The notes: generated by a model not told the origin, from the letters alone. 64,000 nucleotides of DNA from Pontibacter sp. SGAir0037 (GCF_005491705.1 NZ_CP028092.1:3782001-3846000); one strand, 5' to 3'. Shown: positions 17,583 to 26,599, counted from the first letter of the stretch. Program-made: numbers and translations.

Positions 17583-18293
17583 CTAGCCCAACACTTCCGA
17601 AAGTATCGCCAGAGATTTTATTTCTCCTAAACGGTCTACATGCAACTGGTAGTAACGGATCAGAATAGCCAGCAACTCCCGCCTTACCCGCCCATTGGGG
17701 ATGTGCAACTCAGGCGACTGGCTGAGCAACTGATCAAAGTATAGCTCATAAGCCTGTAGTGCCAGCACTGGTGGCGCACCTGTCAGGGCCTGTGCATTCG
17801 CTGAAAAAGCTACCTGCTCCACTATCTCTGCTCCTGTCGTAGGCCCGAAACCCAGGTACCGGGCAAGCTGCAGCAGGAAAACGAGGTGAAAATTTTCGAA
17901 ATGCTGTTCCTGCTCATCAAATACAATAATAGCCTCATATAGAAAAGTAAACAGAGGCGCGTTTTCTTCCTCTTCTTTTACTGTGCGTGTTACCATTTCG
18001 GAGAGAAACATCAGGATGCTGCTCTTCATAATATCAAACGGAATAGAAATAAAAGGATGCGCTACCTTATACTCTGAAATACGGGTAAGCCCGCCTTTAT
18101 GAGAAGTATATACCACCATGTCGAGCAACGAGAAAGGCTGAAACAGGGCTATCCGGGAACCTCCCCCCTTTTTACGCACACTGTTTACGATATACGACTG
18201 CACCCCGAGCTGCTCTGTATATACTTTTGCAATGATAGATGATTCGCGGTACTTGATATAGTTCAGTACAATACCTCTTGTTTTTACCAGCAT
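17583..18293 (-). CDS. recO: DNA repair protein RecO
   Basis: A 236-residue RecO. The N-terminal OB fold is recognisable (MLVKTRGIVLNYIKYRESSI, GVQSYIVNSVRKKGGGSRIA, FQPFSLLDMVVY). The C-terminal half is the helical RecO domain; the four-Cys zinc finger of some RecO proteins is absent. RecO helps load RecA onto SSB-coated DNA with RecR. The gene abuts porZ directly (1 bp apart), an arrangement I recall as common in Bacteroidota, and the two are probably co-transcribed. Confidence 0.93.
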   Translation of the reverse strand: MLVKTRGIVLNYIKYRESSIIAKVYTEQLGVQSYIVNSVRKKGGGSRIALFQPFSLLDMVVYTSHKGGLTRISEYKVAHPFISIPFDIMKSSILMFLSEMVTRTVKEEEENAPLFTFLYEAIIVFDEQEQHFENFHLVFLLQLARYLGFGPTTGAEIVEQVAFSANAQALTGAPPVLALQAYELYFDQLLSQSPELHIPNGRVRRELLAILIRYYQLHVDRLGEIKSLAILSEVLG

Positions 18294-20624
18294 CTAGTCC
18301 AGAATAGCGATTTTACTTACACAGGCCTGTTTCCCTTCGGCATCGGAGCTTAAAGCCAGGTATACGCCAGCCTTAACTCTTTTGCCATTATAGCTACGTG
18401 CATCCCAGGTAAAAGTACCTCCGGTAGCTTGTCCTTTATACACAAGGGTGCCGTTTATATCTGTTATACGCACCTGTGCATTATTAGCCAGACCAGCTAT
18501 ACCGATCATACCTGAAAAATCTTTCCTGACAGGGTTGGGATACACAACCGCACAATCAGGGGTGCCTTCTGTGATAGTTGCTCCTGCCCTGTAAGAAGCG
18601 ACACCTGCTTCTGTAGAAACAAATACTTCTCCTGATCTATGTTCTATGGCAACAGAAAGAATTTTATTGGAAGGTATGGCACTGTTTGTTTTATTAAAAT
18701 GACGTACCAGTTCAGTTCCGTCCGGGGTAAAAACCCAAAGGCCGTTGTCGGTACCAATCCACTTCCGGTTACCCCCGTCTACTGCCATAGCACGTATGAT
18801 CTGCCCATCCAGAAGTGGCCTGCCATCTACAATAGGTATATATGCTTCATAGGATGGCTCAGCGAAAACCAATGCCGGATTATAGTAAATTCCTACGCCG
18901 CTTCCTGTGCCAACCCAGATATCACCTAGTAAATCTTTTACAATAGTGTATACTGCACTGCTCGGCAGCCCTCCGGTACCTACACCTGAACTCAGGTATT
19001 TTAATTGCCTTTGCTCCGTATCGAATACCACTAAACCTGTGCGGGTATTACTGCGGCGGGCAATTGTCAGCCATTTCTGCCCAACATCATCAATAATAAG
19101 ATGTTCCAGGTTGGCTCCGTCAGTCATTCCCGGTAAGGTATAAGCTTGCCAGGTTTTATCCGGATGCAGTACATGCAGGCCTGGCTGGTTTGCAAGCTGA
19201 TTCCGGTTTACAACCCATACACTACCACTAGCATCTACTGCTACATCTGTTACCCGAATCTGGCGAACTGCTTCATTTCCACCTGATGTGCTTTTAAGAG
19301 TGCTGTTGGTGCCATTGTACAAAGTATAGCTACCGGGTTCCTCCCACTCCAGTAAGCCACTCCCATAGCTGCCAAAATACATGCTACCAGTTACAGGATT
19401 ATAAACAGCACTTACCAGATCTGCTACTACCGGAAATGTAGCACGATCCGGATATAGAGAAACGTTATAGCTACTCCAGGTGCCATTCTCATACTTAGAA
19501 AACCCGTCCTGCAGCCCCTGTTCCTGGTATTCTGCGTTGTAGCCTCCGCTTACACTGTAAGTAATCCCGTTTCCTGCATAAACAGCAAAGCTATTGTTCG
19601 AGTATGGGCCATTAGGCACAAATGGATCTGCCTGTCCGTTTTTCAAATTTAACTTTACGAGCCCTTTGCTTCGATCTGCTGCCCACAAAACATTGCCTTG
19701 TGCTACAAATGCATCCTGCGGAGCTTTTAGGAGCGCATGAGAAACCTGTATGCTGGTATTGTTTTTATCCAGCAGGAGGAGATCATGGGCGAGTATAATT
19801 ATCAGGTAGTCGCTAGAGGAAGCCAGGTTTACGATGGGAGAGCCAGTAGCAAAACCAGTTGAACCCCACTGCTTCCCGGATAACTTCAGAACTCCCTGGC
19901 TGGCTGATCCTGTATACAAGCTGCCATGGAAGCTCACCAGACCTGTAGTTACAGCCGGATTTTGCAGCCCCGTGTTCAGGCTTGTCCAGTTGGCGAAGTC
20001 CTGCAGGTTTACGCCTGTTCTCCTGGCTGCTAATATTCCCTCTCCAGATGAAATATAAATGCTATCCCGCAGAATAGCACTAGCAGAAACATTTACCTGT
20101 GCACCGTTTGCACCCAGGTTACTATAGGTATCTCTGATTTCCAGCTTTTCCAGATCCAGCACTACCAGGCCGAAACTACAGGAAAGATAAGCAAGCTTAT
20201 CCTGCACCAAAATGTGCCGAATAGCTTTTTCTCCGGCGATAGCTCTCCTGTAGATATCATTGATATTGATGATGCGGTTGCCTTGCAGCAAATCGATAGA
20301 AGTATTTGTGTAAGCAACAATGAGCGTTTTGGTAGCTTCGCTATATCGGATGGCACTGATTTGCTGCTCCCGTAGCCCATCTACCTTGCTAAGAGTTTGC
20401 ACATTGTTAAACTCTTTGTCATAGTAGAAAAGCCCACCTTCCGCAACACAATAGATGCGATCTCCTGCATCTGCCACCGCCATTGCCTGTTGGTAAGGCA
20501 CATGGACTTGCCAACTGCCAACAGGTATTCTGCTTTGCCCATAACTCAGGTTGCAGAAGCATAGCAGGCAACTCAGGTATAGTAAGTGCCTTATTATGGC
20601 TTTGCTTATATGTCTGTGCTTCAT
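18294..20624 (-). CDS. porZ: Type IX secretion system protein PorZ (two-propeller surface protein)
   Basis: A 776-residue exported protein. After a signal peptide (LLYLSCLLCFCNLSYGQ) come two seven-bladed-propeller-like regions (about 30-345 and 350-670) with two-component-regulator propeller repeats such as GLREQQISAIRY, WVGTGSGVGIYYNPA and KWIGTDNGLWVFTPDG. It ends in a beta-sandwich resembling a T9SS sorting domain (CAVVYPNPVRKDFSG onward). This layout and the recO neighbour match PorZ, which in Porphyromonas gingivalis sits on the surface in the attachment complex and delivers A-LPS to PorU. ATG 20624 was preferred to the GTG one codon earlier. Confidence 0.85.
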   Translation of the reverse strand: MKHRHISKAIIRHLLYLSCLLCFCNLSYGQSRIPVGSWQVHVPYQQAMAVADAGDRIYCVAEGGLFYYDKEFNNVQTLSKVDGLREQQISAIRYSEATKTLIVAYTNTSIDLLQGNRIININDIYRRAIAGEKAIRHILVQDKLAYLSCSFGLVVLDLEKLEIRDTYSNLGANGAQVNVSASAILRDSIYISSGEGILAARRTGVNLQDFANWTSLNTGLQNPAVTTGLVSFHGSLYTGSASQGVLKLSGKQWGSTGFATGSPIVNLASSSDYLIIILAHDLLLLDKNNTSIQVSHALLKAPQDAFVAQGNVLWAADRSKGLVKLNLKNGQADPFVPNGPYSNNSFAVYAGNGITYSVSGGYNAEYQEQGLQDGFSKYENGTWSSYNVSLYPDRATFPVVADLVSAVYNPVTGSMYFGSYGSGLLEWEEPGSYTLYNGTNSTLKSTSGGNEAVRQIRVTDVAVDASGSVWVVNRNQLANQPGLHVLHPDKTWQAYTLPGMTDGANLEHLIIDDVGQKWLTIARRSNTRTGLVVFDTEQRQLKYLSSGVGTGGLPSSAVYTIVKDLLGDIWVGTGSGVGIYYNPALVFAEPSYEAYIPIVDGRPLLDGQIIRAMAVDGGNRKWIGTDNGLWVFTPDGTELVRHFNKTNSAIPSNKILSVAIEHRSGEVFVSTEAGVASYRAGATITEGTPDCAVVYPNPVRKDFSGMIGIAGLANNAQVRITDINGTLVYKGQATGGTFTWDARSYNGKRVKAGVYLALSSDAEGKQACVSKIAILD

Positions 20625-20851
20625 CACCCTGGTGCTCTGACAAATTAGAAATGATAGGCTTAAAAGAAAACTCCGAGCCTTTTGAATGTCATAAATATTT
20701 AAGACCTTACCTGAAAGTGTACTGGTGCTACGCTAAATTAGAAATTACAGCAAAATGATCTTGAGTAACGAATATATTCAGCAATATTTCTAAAACTTAA
20801 CTTACACAGTAGCAGAATCTTGCTTCTCCGGCACTCTAACACTTTCGCTTT

Positions 20852-21445
20852 TCAACTTCTCTGCTTTAACCCTTCCTGAAAACAATGGCGACAACGGGCT
20901 TCATACGAGTCTGTTTCACCTAACAGCACCTGCTGCTCCGATGCGGCTCTCCGAAAAGAATAAGTAGCAATCTCGCCACATTGCACACAGATAGCATGCA
21001 CTTTGGTAACATATTCTGCCACAGCCATTAATGCCGGCATAGGCCCAAAAGGGTTTCCGAGATAATCCATATCAAGGCCGGCTGCTATTACACGCACACC
21101 ACTGTTTGCCAGCTTTACACACACATCAGCCAGACCGTCGTCAAAGAATTGCGCCTCATCTATACCTACTACATCGCTGCTGCCTCCCAACAGCAGCATA
21201 TCCTGTGCAAAATCTATTGGCGTAGACCGGATAGCAGTGGCATTATGCGATACAACATCTATATCGTCGTAGCGTTTATCTATAGTGGGCTTGAATATCT
21301 CTACTTTCTGTTTGGCTATTTTTGCCCGGTTCAGTCTGCGAATGAGTTCTTCTGTTTTTCCAGAAAACATCGACCCACAAATTACTTCTACCCATCCTCT
21401 CCTGATGGCGTGGTTCTTAGTGCCTACGCGCGGTTCAATAAACAT
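20852..21445 (-). CDS. tdk: Thymidine kinase (type II)
   Basis: A 197-residue thymidine kinase that phosphorylates thymidine with ATP in pyrimidine salvage. The P-loop is GSMFSGKT (24-31). The DEAQFF segment holds the catalytic Glu97. The zinc-binding lasso domain has Cys153, Cys156, Cys185 and Cys188 (CVQC and CRHC). Length and order fit bacterial TK1-like enzymes. It lies 11 bp downstream of the ferredoxin gene on the same strand and may share its promoter. Confidence 0.96.
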   Translation of the reverse strand: MFIEPRVGTKNHAIRRGWVEVICGSMFSGKTEELIRRLNRAKIAKQKVEIFKPTIDKRYDDIDVVSHNATAIRSTPIDFAQDMLLLGGSSDVVGIDEAQFFDDGLADVCVKLANSGVRVIAAGLDMDYLGNPFGPMPALMAVAEYVTKVHAICVQCGEIATYSFRRAASEQQVLLGETDSYEARCRHCFQEGLKQRS

Positions 21446-21456
21446 CTAATCTAAAA

Positions 21457-21780
21457 CTAATCGGTATATGTTAAGTGAGGCAACTTTGTTTGCTCCGGCA
21501 CCAGACCGATAGCATCGCCACCCGTTAATGTACATTGGCAGGCCAGGCGTTCGTTATCGTTTAAACGACCCTTAGCGCGGCATTTTTCTTCGCTCTCGGT
21601 TAACGGGCCAAAATGCTGCAGCCCCTCCACCACTACCAGGCGGCAGGTTGTGCAACGGCCTTTGGCGCCGCAGGCATGCATCCAGTCGATATAGTCGGCC
21701 TGCAGGGCCTTTAATAAAGTTTGCCCCTGCGCTACCTTTACCACACGATTGGCAAGGTTTTGCACGACTAAGTTTGGCAT
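21457..21780 (-). CDS. 2Fe-2S ferredoxin (plant/adrenodoxin fold)
   Basis: A 107-residue ferredoxin. Cluster ligands are Cys37, Cys43, Cys46 and Cys81 (C-x5-C-x2-C ... C), within HACGAKGRCTTCRLVV and ERLACQC. ATG 21780 was chosen because the fold begins at MPNLVVQNLANRVV; an upstream TTG would run into the divergent gene. The next gene upstream points the other way and starts only 34 bp away, so their promoters must overlap. Electron partners are unknown. A second ferredoxin of different sequence is encoded at 43204. Confidence 0.9.
   Translation of the reverse strand: MPNLVVQNLANRVVKVAQGQTLLKALQADYIDWMHACGAKGRCTTCRLVVVEGLQHFGPLTESEEKCRAKGRLNDNERLACQCTLTGGDAIGLVPEQTKLPHLTYTD
21749..21776 (+). 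promoter_or_regulatory. Promoter of the 21815 gene, inside the ferredoxin 5' end
   Basis: TTG (21749-21751), a 17-bp spacer and TAAGTTTG (21769-21776) match the Bacteroidota -33/-7 pattern. It overlaps the first ~30 bp of the opposing ferredoxin coding sequence and would give a leader of about 30 nt. Confidence 0.5.
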
Positions 21781-21814
21781 ATTATTTTTAACTTTACAGG
21801 AGAAAGCAATCCCA

Positions 21815-22915
21815 ATGGAAGACAAATATAATCAATTACACCTAGAGCGTTACAGCAAAGAGCTGGCAAATAACTTATGCGACCGCCACTTTGCCTCTTA
21901 CGATACCCTGAACGGGCCTCAGCTGATAGGTTTTACGCCTATAAAACAGGTAAATCTTTTTGCTATTAAAGAGCTGCTTCTGAAATGGCATCATGAAATG
22001 GCCAACCTCAGAAGTCCGTATTTTGATTATGAGCACGAGGATGTAAAGGAGGCGCTTCTAAACTTTATGAACGTACTCTCGCGCAAGATACTTATGAAGC
22101 GTAATGCTTTTGAACCACTCCTGCAGAAAGCCATCTATGATACCTTCTTGATCGTATTGGACCCTGTAGCTGTCTTCGAAGAGAAGTTTCTGAGAATACA
22201 GGAAGAGATTACCTTGCCTAAGCTACAGGAAAACCTCAAATACATAGACCTGGACAAGCAGCTTTTCTCAGGCTTTGTGGAAACGCTTTCACCTTCTAAC
22301 AGAGACCGCGACTATATACTGAGCCGTTTCAGGTTGTATGTAAAGGCTAACGAAAGTAACCGTACTACCTTACCCCAGTTGCTGCCACAGTTTAACCAAC
22401 TTTTACCTGTTACAGTGCAAGACCTGCAACAACATGCTACACCACCTATCATAACTCCGGAAGCAGCTAAGCCTGCACCTGTGGCACCACAGGCTGAAAA
22501 GGATATTGTAGCGCCTATACACATGGCACAACGGGAGGCTGTAATACCTCCGGCAAGCAAACCAACTCACCCTGCAGACCATAACCTGAACGAACGCTTC
22601 AGGGCTGAGCGTCCTACTTTGCATGAAAGCTATATGAAATCTGCGCAATCGTCGCTGGCAGATGCGCACAGTAACAGGAAAATAGATTCCTTAAAAAACT
22701 CTATTTCTATTAACCAGCGCTTTAGTTTTATAAACGAGCTTTTCGAAGGCGACAACATGGCCTATTACCAGGTTATCAAAACCCTGGACGAGTTTAACAG
22801 CTCGGATGCCGCCAAGCAATATGTTATAGAAGATCTGAACAGCAAGTATAACTGGAGCAAAAAGCAGGAGCATGTGCAGAAGCTGCTTAAACTGGTTGAT
22901 CGCAAATTCTCTTAA
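21815..22915 (+). CDS. Conserved-type hypothetical protein with disordered centre
   Basis: A 366-residue cytoplasmic protein I cannot assign. The N-terminal ~195 residues are helical (DKYNQLHLERYSKELANNLC, then FEPLLQKAIYDTFLIVLDPV). A Pro/Ala-rich linker covers about 215-270 (TPPIITPEAAKPAPVAPQAE). A C-terminal helical module follows at about 285-366 (SISINQRFSFINELFEGDNM, EDLNSKYNWSKK), rich in charged residues. No signal peptide or membrane segment is visible. The ATG was set at 21815 because an upstream extension would overlap the ferredoxin start. It ends just before a strong terminator. A structural or scaffold role is possible but unproven. Confidence 0.75.
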   Translation: MEDKYNQLHLERYSKELANNLCDRHFASYDTLNGPQLIGFTPIKQVNLFAIKELLLKWHHEMANLRSPYFDYEHEDVKEALLNFMNVLSRKILMKRNAFEPLLQKAIYDTFLIVLDPVAVFEEKFLRIQEEITLPKLQENLKYIDLDKQLFSGFVETLSPSNRDRDYILSRFRLYVKANESNRTTLPQLLPQFNQLLPVTVQDLQQHATPPIITPEAAKPAPVAPQAEKDIVAPIHMAQREAVIPPASKPTHPADHNLNERFRAERPTLHESYMKSAQSSLADAHSNRKIDSLKNSISINQRFSFINELFEGDNMAYYQVIKTLDEFNSSDAAKQYVIEDLNSKYNWSKKQEHVQKLLKLVDRKFS

Positions 22916-22933
22916 TAACAGGCAGAAGCATAT

Positions 22934-22982
22934 CCTATACAGAAAAGGCCTTTACAAACAGTAATGGCCTTTTCTGTATAGG
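22934..22982 (+). terminator. Hairpin terminator after the 21815 gene
   Basis: CCTATACAGAAAAGGCC and its exact complement (17 bp each) enclose a 15-nt loop. The T-rich right arm resembles a rho-independent terminator. The rest of the 330-bp gap to 23246 is AT-rich and shows nothing else I can name. Confidence 0.75.
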
Positions 22983-23245
22983 AAGTATCTTGCCCGGAGC
23001 CGGAGCAGATAGGAGCCGGAGCAACAGCAGGAACCAAAAATTATAGTAATTTTCAGGCAAATGTAGCCTGTAAACTATTGCAAATAAAAAGTCTAAACAC
23101 TAATTATGCATTTACTTTAAGCTGTAGTGTTATCTAAAATATTTGAAATTGCACTAAACTAACTTATCTAAAAAAAGTGCTTTTGTAGCGACACAAACAG
23201 GAACTGGGCCCGTACTAACAAATTAAATTAACCATATTATCAGCC

Positions 23246-23635
23246 ATGAGAGACGATTTCGATTACGATGACGACAACCTAGACTATAACTTCGATGACG
23301 ACGAAGACGATGATGACTTCGGGATGACGTTTGAAGAAGACTTATACCTGATGATACGGGAAAAACTACGTGATACGGTGCAGGAGTTTAAAACCCAGTA
23401 TCCTGTGCTTAAAAAGCTGGAGTCTTCGCTAAGCTCGTTTAAAGTGAATGCTAAAAATACCGACGATGCCAAGTTTTACCCGTTGGCAGCAAAGCTCCTG
23501 AGCGAGCACATTAAACCATTAACTGAGGAATCAGAAGAGATAGAGGAGATTTACGAAAACCTTCAGGCAGATATTGCCCGCTTTAAGAACCAGCGTGCCC
23601 ACGGCCATGAAGGAGAGCTTTATCTCTCAAAATAA
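23246..23635 (+). CDS. Small acidic hypothetical protein
   Basis: A 129-residue protein with an extremely acidic N-terminus: about 25 Asp or Glu in the first 40 residues, including a DDDEDDDDFG run. A helical domain follows (EDLYLMIREKLRDTVQEFKT, YPLAAKLLSEHIKPLTEES, EIYENLQADIARFKNQRA). There is no signal sequence, membrane segment or catalytic motif. The acidic tail could mimic nucleic acid or bind a basic partner; this is speculation. It is followed by its own hairpin terminator, so it is probably monocistronic. Confidence 0.7.
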   Translation: MRDDFDYDDDNLDYNFDDDEDDDDFGMTFEEDLYLMIREKLRDTVQEFKTQYPVLKKLESSLSSFKVNAKNTDDAKFYPLAAKLLSEHIKPLTEESEEIEEIYENLQADIARFKNQRAHGHEGELYLSK

Positions 23636-23654
23636 TAAACCCCTACGAACGTTT

Positions 23655-23691
23655 AATAGAGCCTGGTTTGCAAAGCAAACCAGGCTCTATT
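23655..23691 (+). terminator. Perfect 17-bp hairpin after the acidic protein gene
   Basis: AATAGAGCCTGGTTTGC and its exact complement surround an AAA loop, followed by TGCTTT. The stem is strong, though the T-tract is short. It separates this gene from the MoxR gene. Confidence 0.75.
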
Positions 23692-23772
23692 GCTTTAGGT
23701 ACTGGTATTAACGTTGGCAAGTCTGTTCCAGAATACTTATATTTAAGAGTTTTTAAAGCATGTTACGTTAGT

Positions 23773-24765
23773 ATGGCAGCAGAAGAATTAATTTTTCAGG
23801 ACAGGATTATTGAAAACCAGCGAAAAATAAAGCAGGTTTTCCAGGAAGTTGGCAAAGTGGTAGTGGGGCAGTCCTATATGGTTAACCGTCTGCTGATAGG
23901 CTTGTTTACCGGTGGCCACATTTTGCTGGAAGGCGTGCCTGGACTTGCAAAAACGCTTACGATCAACTCCCTTTCCAAAGCCTTGCGCCTGGATTTTCAG
24001 CGTATACAGTTTACACCTGACCTGCTGCCTTCCGACCTGATCGGAACCATGATTTATAACCAGAATGCTTCGGCATTTGAAGTTAAGAAAGGTCCTATCT
24101 TTGCTAACCTGATTTTGGCAGACGAAGTAAACCGATCTCCTGCCAAAGTACAATCGGCACTGCTGGAGGCGATGCAGGAGAAGCAGGTAACTATTGGCGA
24201 AACTACTTTTAACCTGGATCTGCCCTTTCTGGTGCTGGCTACGCAGAACCCTGTAGAGCACGAAGGTACTTACCCCCTTCCAGAGGCACAGGTAGACCGC
24301 TTTATGATGAAGGTATATGTGGACTATCCTAAAAAGGCAGACGAACTGGAGATTATGCGCCGTATGGCCAACATGTCGTTTCAGGATTCTGTAGCAACAG
24401 TGCTATCTAAAGAAGATATTTTCTCTATCAGAAATGAAATAAACCAGGTGCAGATTTCGGAAACGCTGGAGAAGTATATTATAGAGCTTGTGTTTGCCAC
24501 CCGCCGCCCTGCCGAATACAACCTGAACGAGTTTGCCGACTATATCCAGTTTGGTGTATCGCCACGTGCCAGCATCGCCTTAAACAGAGCTGCAAAAGCT
24601 GTTGCTTATTTTGATGAGCGGGATTATGTGCTTCCTGAGGATATCAAAGAAGTAGCCCATGATGTGATGAACCATCGCATTATTCTTAACTATGAAGCAG
24701 AGGCAGACGGTATTAAAACCAAAGATTTTATTGAAAGCATTCTGAGTAAGGTGCCTATCAGCTAA
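23773..24765 (+). CDS. MoxR-family AAA+ ATPase
   Basis: A 330-residue AAA+ chaperone-like ATPase. Walker A is GVPGLAKT (54-61) and Walker B is LILADE (113-118). MoxR hallmarks include FTPDLLPSDLIGTMIY, NRSPAKVQSALLEAMQE, ATQNPVEHEGTYPLPEAQ(V)DRF and SPRASIALNRAAKA. ATG 23773 was selected; an open frame continues upstream but only into the terminator hairpin. MoxR proteins usually remodel von Willebrand-factor-A proteins encoded next to them (DUF58, Bat genes), yet here none follows, and the next gene is a tiny membrane protein. The partner must lie elsewhere. Confidence 0.92.
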   Translation: MAAEELIFQDRIIENQRKIKQVFQEVGKVVVGQSYMVNRLLIGLFTGGHILLEGVPGLAKTLTINSLSKALRLDFQRIQFTPDLLPSDLIGTMIYNQNASAFEVKKGPIFANLILADEVNRSPAKVQSALLEAMQEKQVTIGETTFNLDLPFLVLATQNPVEHEGTYPLPEAQVDRFMMKVYVDYPKKADELEIMRRMANMSFQDSVATVLSKEDIFSIRNEINQVQISETLEKYIIELVFATRRPAEYNLNEFADYIQFGVSPRASIALNRAAKAVAYFDERDYVLPEDIKEVAHDVMNHRIILNYEAEADGIKTKDFIESILSKVPIS

Positions 24766-24903
24766 TCTTCTTTTGCTGCAGCTATTTTAAGAACTATACT
24801 ATTTACAACACTCTTTTTAGTACAACCGTAAAGCCTAAACACTTACCCTACCCTCACCTACAGGTAGTGCAGGTGCTTTCATGTTTCACTAAAAGAGAGA
24901 GTT

Positions 24904-25083
24904 ATGTTCAGAGGTTTATTTAAATTCTGGTTATTAAGCAAGTTGTTCGGCGGCAGAGGCGGTGATGGCAGAGGCAAAGGAGGCTGCGGAGGTATTGGCT
25001 GTATCGGCTTAATTATTTTAATAGTGCTTGCTTACCTCCTGTACCAGTACCTGGGCAGTGGAACAAGTGGCGTCGATTTTTAA
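24904..25083 (+). CDS. Small Gly-rich single-pass membrane protein (59 aa)
   Basis: A complete 59-codon frame preceded by a purine-rich stretch (AAAAGAGAGAG) that could serve as ribosome site. Layout: amphipathic start (MFRGLFKFWLLSKLF), Gly/Arg-rich linker with two Cys (GGRGGDGRGKGGCGGIGC), one strongly hydrophobic helix (IGLIILIVLAYLLYQYL) and a short polar tail. The ordered composition, in contrast to the surrounding non-coding sequence, argues for a real gene. It lies 138 bp after MoxR on the same strand. No function is known. Confidence 0.6.
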   Translation: MFRGLFKFWLLSKLFGGRGGDGRGKGGCGGIGCIGLIILIVLAYLLYQYLGSGTSGVDF

Positions 25084-25095
25084 TAATAAAAGAAA

Positions 25096-25118
25096 ACCCG
25101 CCTCTTGCGGAGGCGGGT
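25096..25118 (-). terminator. Terminator of the lipoprotein/TonB receptor unit
   Basis: ACCCGCCTC and GAGGCGGGT form a GC-rich 9-bp stem. On the minus strand it is followed by TTTTCTTTT, so it ends transcripts coming from the lipoprotein gene at 25205. Confidence 0.8.
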
Positions 25119-25204
25119 CATGCAGAATGGGAGACTAAGCCACTCTACCTATGATTGCAACAAATGTTTCTCACCCATACATGTGCAATCAATTTTTACA
25201 ATTA

Positions 25205-26566
25205 TTAGTAAGCTGTATTTTGTGGGTCGAAGTTAGCCCAGCCAGAAGTCCAGTTGGTGGCACCGAAAGCACCAACAAAGTCAACTTGGTCAAAGAAGCT
25301 GTCTAAGCCTGTGAAGCTTGGCTGCACAGTTGTAACTGCTTTTGTGAATGTTGGGGTAGCCGTATAAGCACCAGCAATGTTCAGGGTTGTTGCATCTGCC
25401 ACAACAGCATTTCCTCTACTGGTAGCAGTAAACCATCCTGCTACATCAAAAGAGCTACCGTCTACTACTGTAAGCGCTTTACCAGTTGGGCTACCAGCTA
25501 TAACAGTATTCTGAATCTTGAATTCGCCATTTGTTGCGTTTGTTTCAGTAGCAGTACCATCTAATAATAAACCTACAGGCCAGCCCATCACAATAGAGTT
25601 GTGCAGCTTAGTACGGTTGTTACGACGAAGGTGCAGACCACGCTTGAAGTTGGAATTCACTTGAGCGGCTGGATTAGTTTGTAGCGGCCCGAATAAAGTT
25701 ACGTTAGAGTATGTCGGTGCCGTAATTGGAGTAGCAGTAGTGCCTTGTGAGTTGTTGTCAGACTCAAAACCATTTGATCCTGACACATCAGAAGCAGAGC
25801 CTGAAATACCTAATAAGTACTGCAGCTTACCGCTATAACCATTATCAGTATCAAACATGTCGTCTACATTTCTGAAAGCAATAAGATGTTTTGCGTTTAC
25901 AGTACCTCCAAACCACTCAAAAGAGTCGTCACCACAATAAGATACCTGTACGTAATCTATTGTTGTACCAGAACCTACACCACCCATTGTAAGGCCATTT
26001 ATTTCATTATCAGGCTGAAAAGCAATACCAGGGAATTCTATACGTACATATTTAAGTACACCGGAATTATCAGTAGCTTCAGATCCACCGTACTCTCTGT
26101 CTACACCACCTTCAATCATTGCACCAGATCCAAGGTTAACAGGAGCTTTACCTAGTATAATCAAGCCTCCCCAGTCACCGGCAGCACGAGAGCCAGCTGG
26201 TTTAGCTGACGTGAAGACAATAGGCTTAGAAGCCGTACCTTCTGCCATAATTTTCGCTCCACGTTCAATAACTAGCGTACCTTTTGAGTTTACTCCATTA
26301 GCATCGATATAACCCATGATAACAGTTCCTGGCTCAATAGTTAAAGTTGCCCCCTCTTTTACATATACAAATCCTTTTAACAGATATTTTGTATTCGCTC
26401 TTAATGTAAAGTTCTCTTCTGTAGAACCAGAGATAACAGTCATACCGTTTGATTGCTCTACAGTAAACTGCTCACCTGTTGTCACCCCAGGAGAATCATC
26501 GTCATCACAGGCAACAAATGAGACTGCAAGAAAAGCCACCAACAATAGGTTAAATAACTTTTTCAT
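25205..26566 (-). CDS. Putative surface-exposed lipoprotein, partner of the TonB receptor
   Basis: A 453-residue lipoprotein. The signal peptide ends at Cys20 (VSFVACDDDD); four Asp right after the lipidated Cys resemble the acidic lipoprotein export signal of Bacteroidota, so surface display is likely. The mature part looks like a right-handed beta-helix: repeating short strands such as GATLTIEPGTVIMGY, GTLVIERGAKIMAEGTASKP, WGGLIILGKAPVN and HNSIVMGWPVGLLLDGT. It contains many Asp/Asn/Gly turns (DDMFDTDNGYSG) that could bind cations or phosphate compounds. It is encoded 33 bp after the TonB receptor and is its probable outer-membrane partner. The substrate is unknown, but the phosphate locus next door is suggestive. 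Confidence 0.82.
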   Translation of the reverse strand: MKKLFNLLLVAFLAVSFVACDDDDSPGVTTGEQFTVEQSNGMTVISGSTEENFTLRANTKYLLKGFVYVKEGATLTIEPGTVIMGYIDANGVNSKGTLVIERGAKIMAEGTASKPIVFTSAKPAGSRAAGDWGGLIILGKAPVNLGSGAMIEGGVDREYGGSEATDNSGVLKYVRIEFPGIAFQPDNEINGLTMGGVGSGTTIDYVQVSYCGDDSFEWFGGTVNAKHLIAFRNVDDMFDTDNGYSGKLQYLLGISGSASDVSGSNGFESDNNSQGTTATPITAPTYSNVTLFGPLQTNPAAQVNSNFKRGLHLRRNNRTKLHNSIVMGWPVGLLLDGTATETNATNGEFKIQNTVIAGSPTGKALTVVDGSSFDVAGWFTATSRGNAVVADATTLNIAGAYTATPTFTKAVTTVQPSFTGLDSFFDQVDFVGAFGATNWTSGWANFDPQNTAY

Positions 26567-26599
26567 AATTGAATTGATTAATAAAAGGTTTAGTTGTTT

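Noticed and set aside
23668-23772. A longer start for the MoxR protein
   Set aside because: The extension begins within the hairpin terminator of the previous gene and adds residues outside the MoxR domain.
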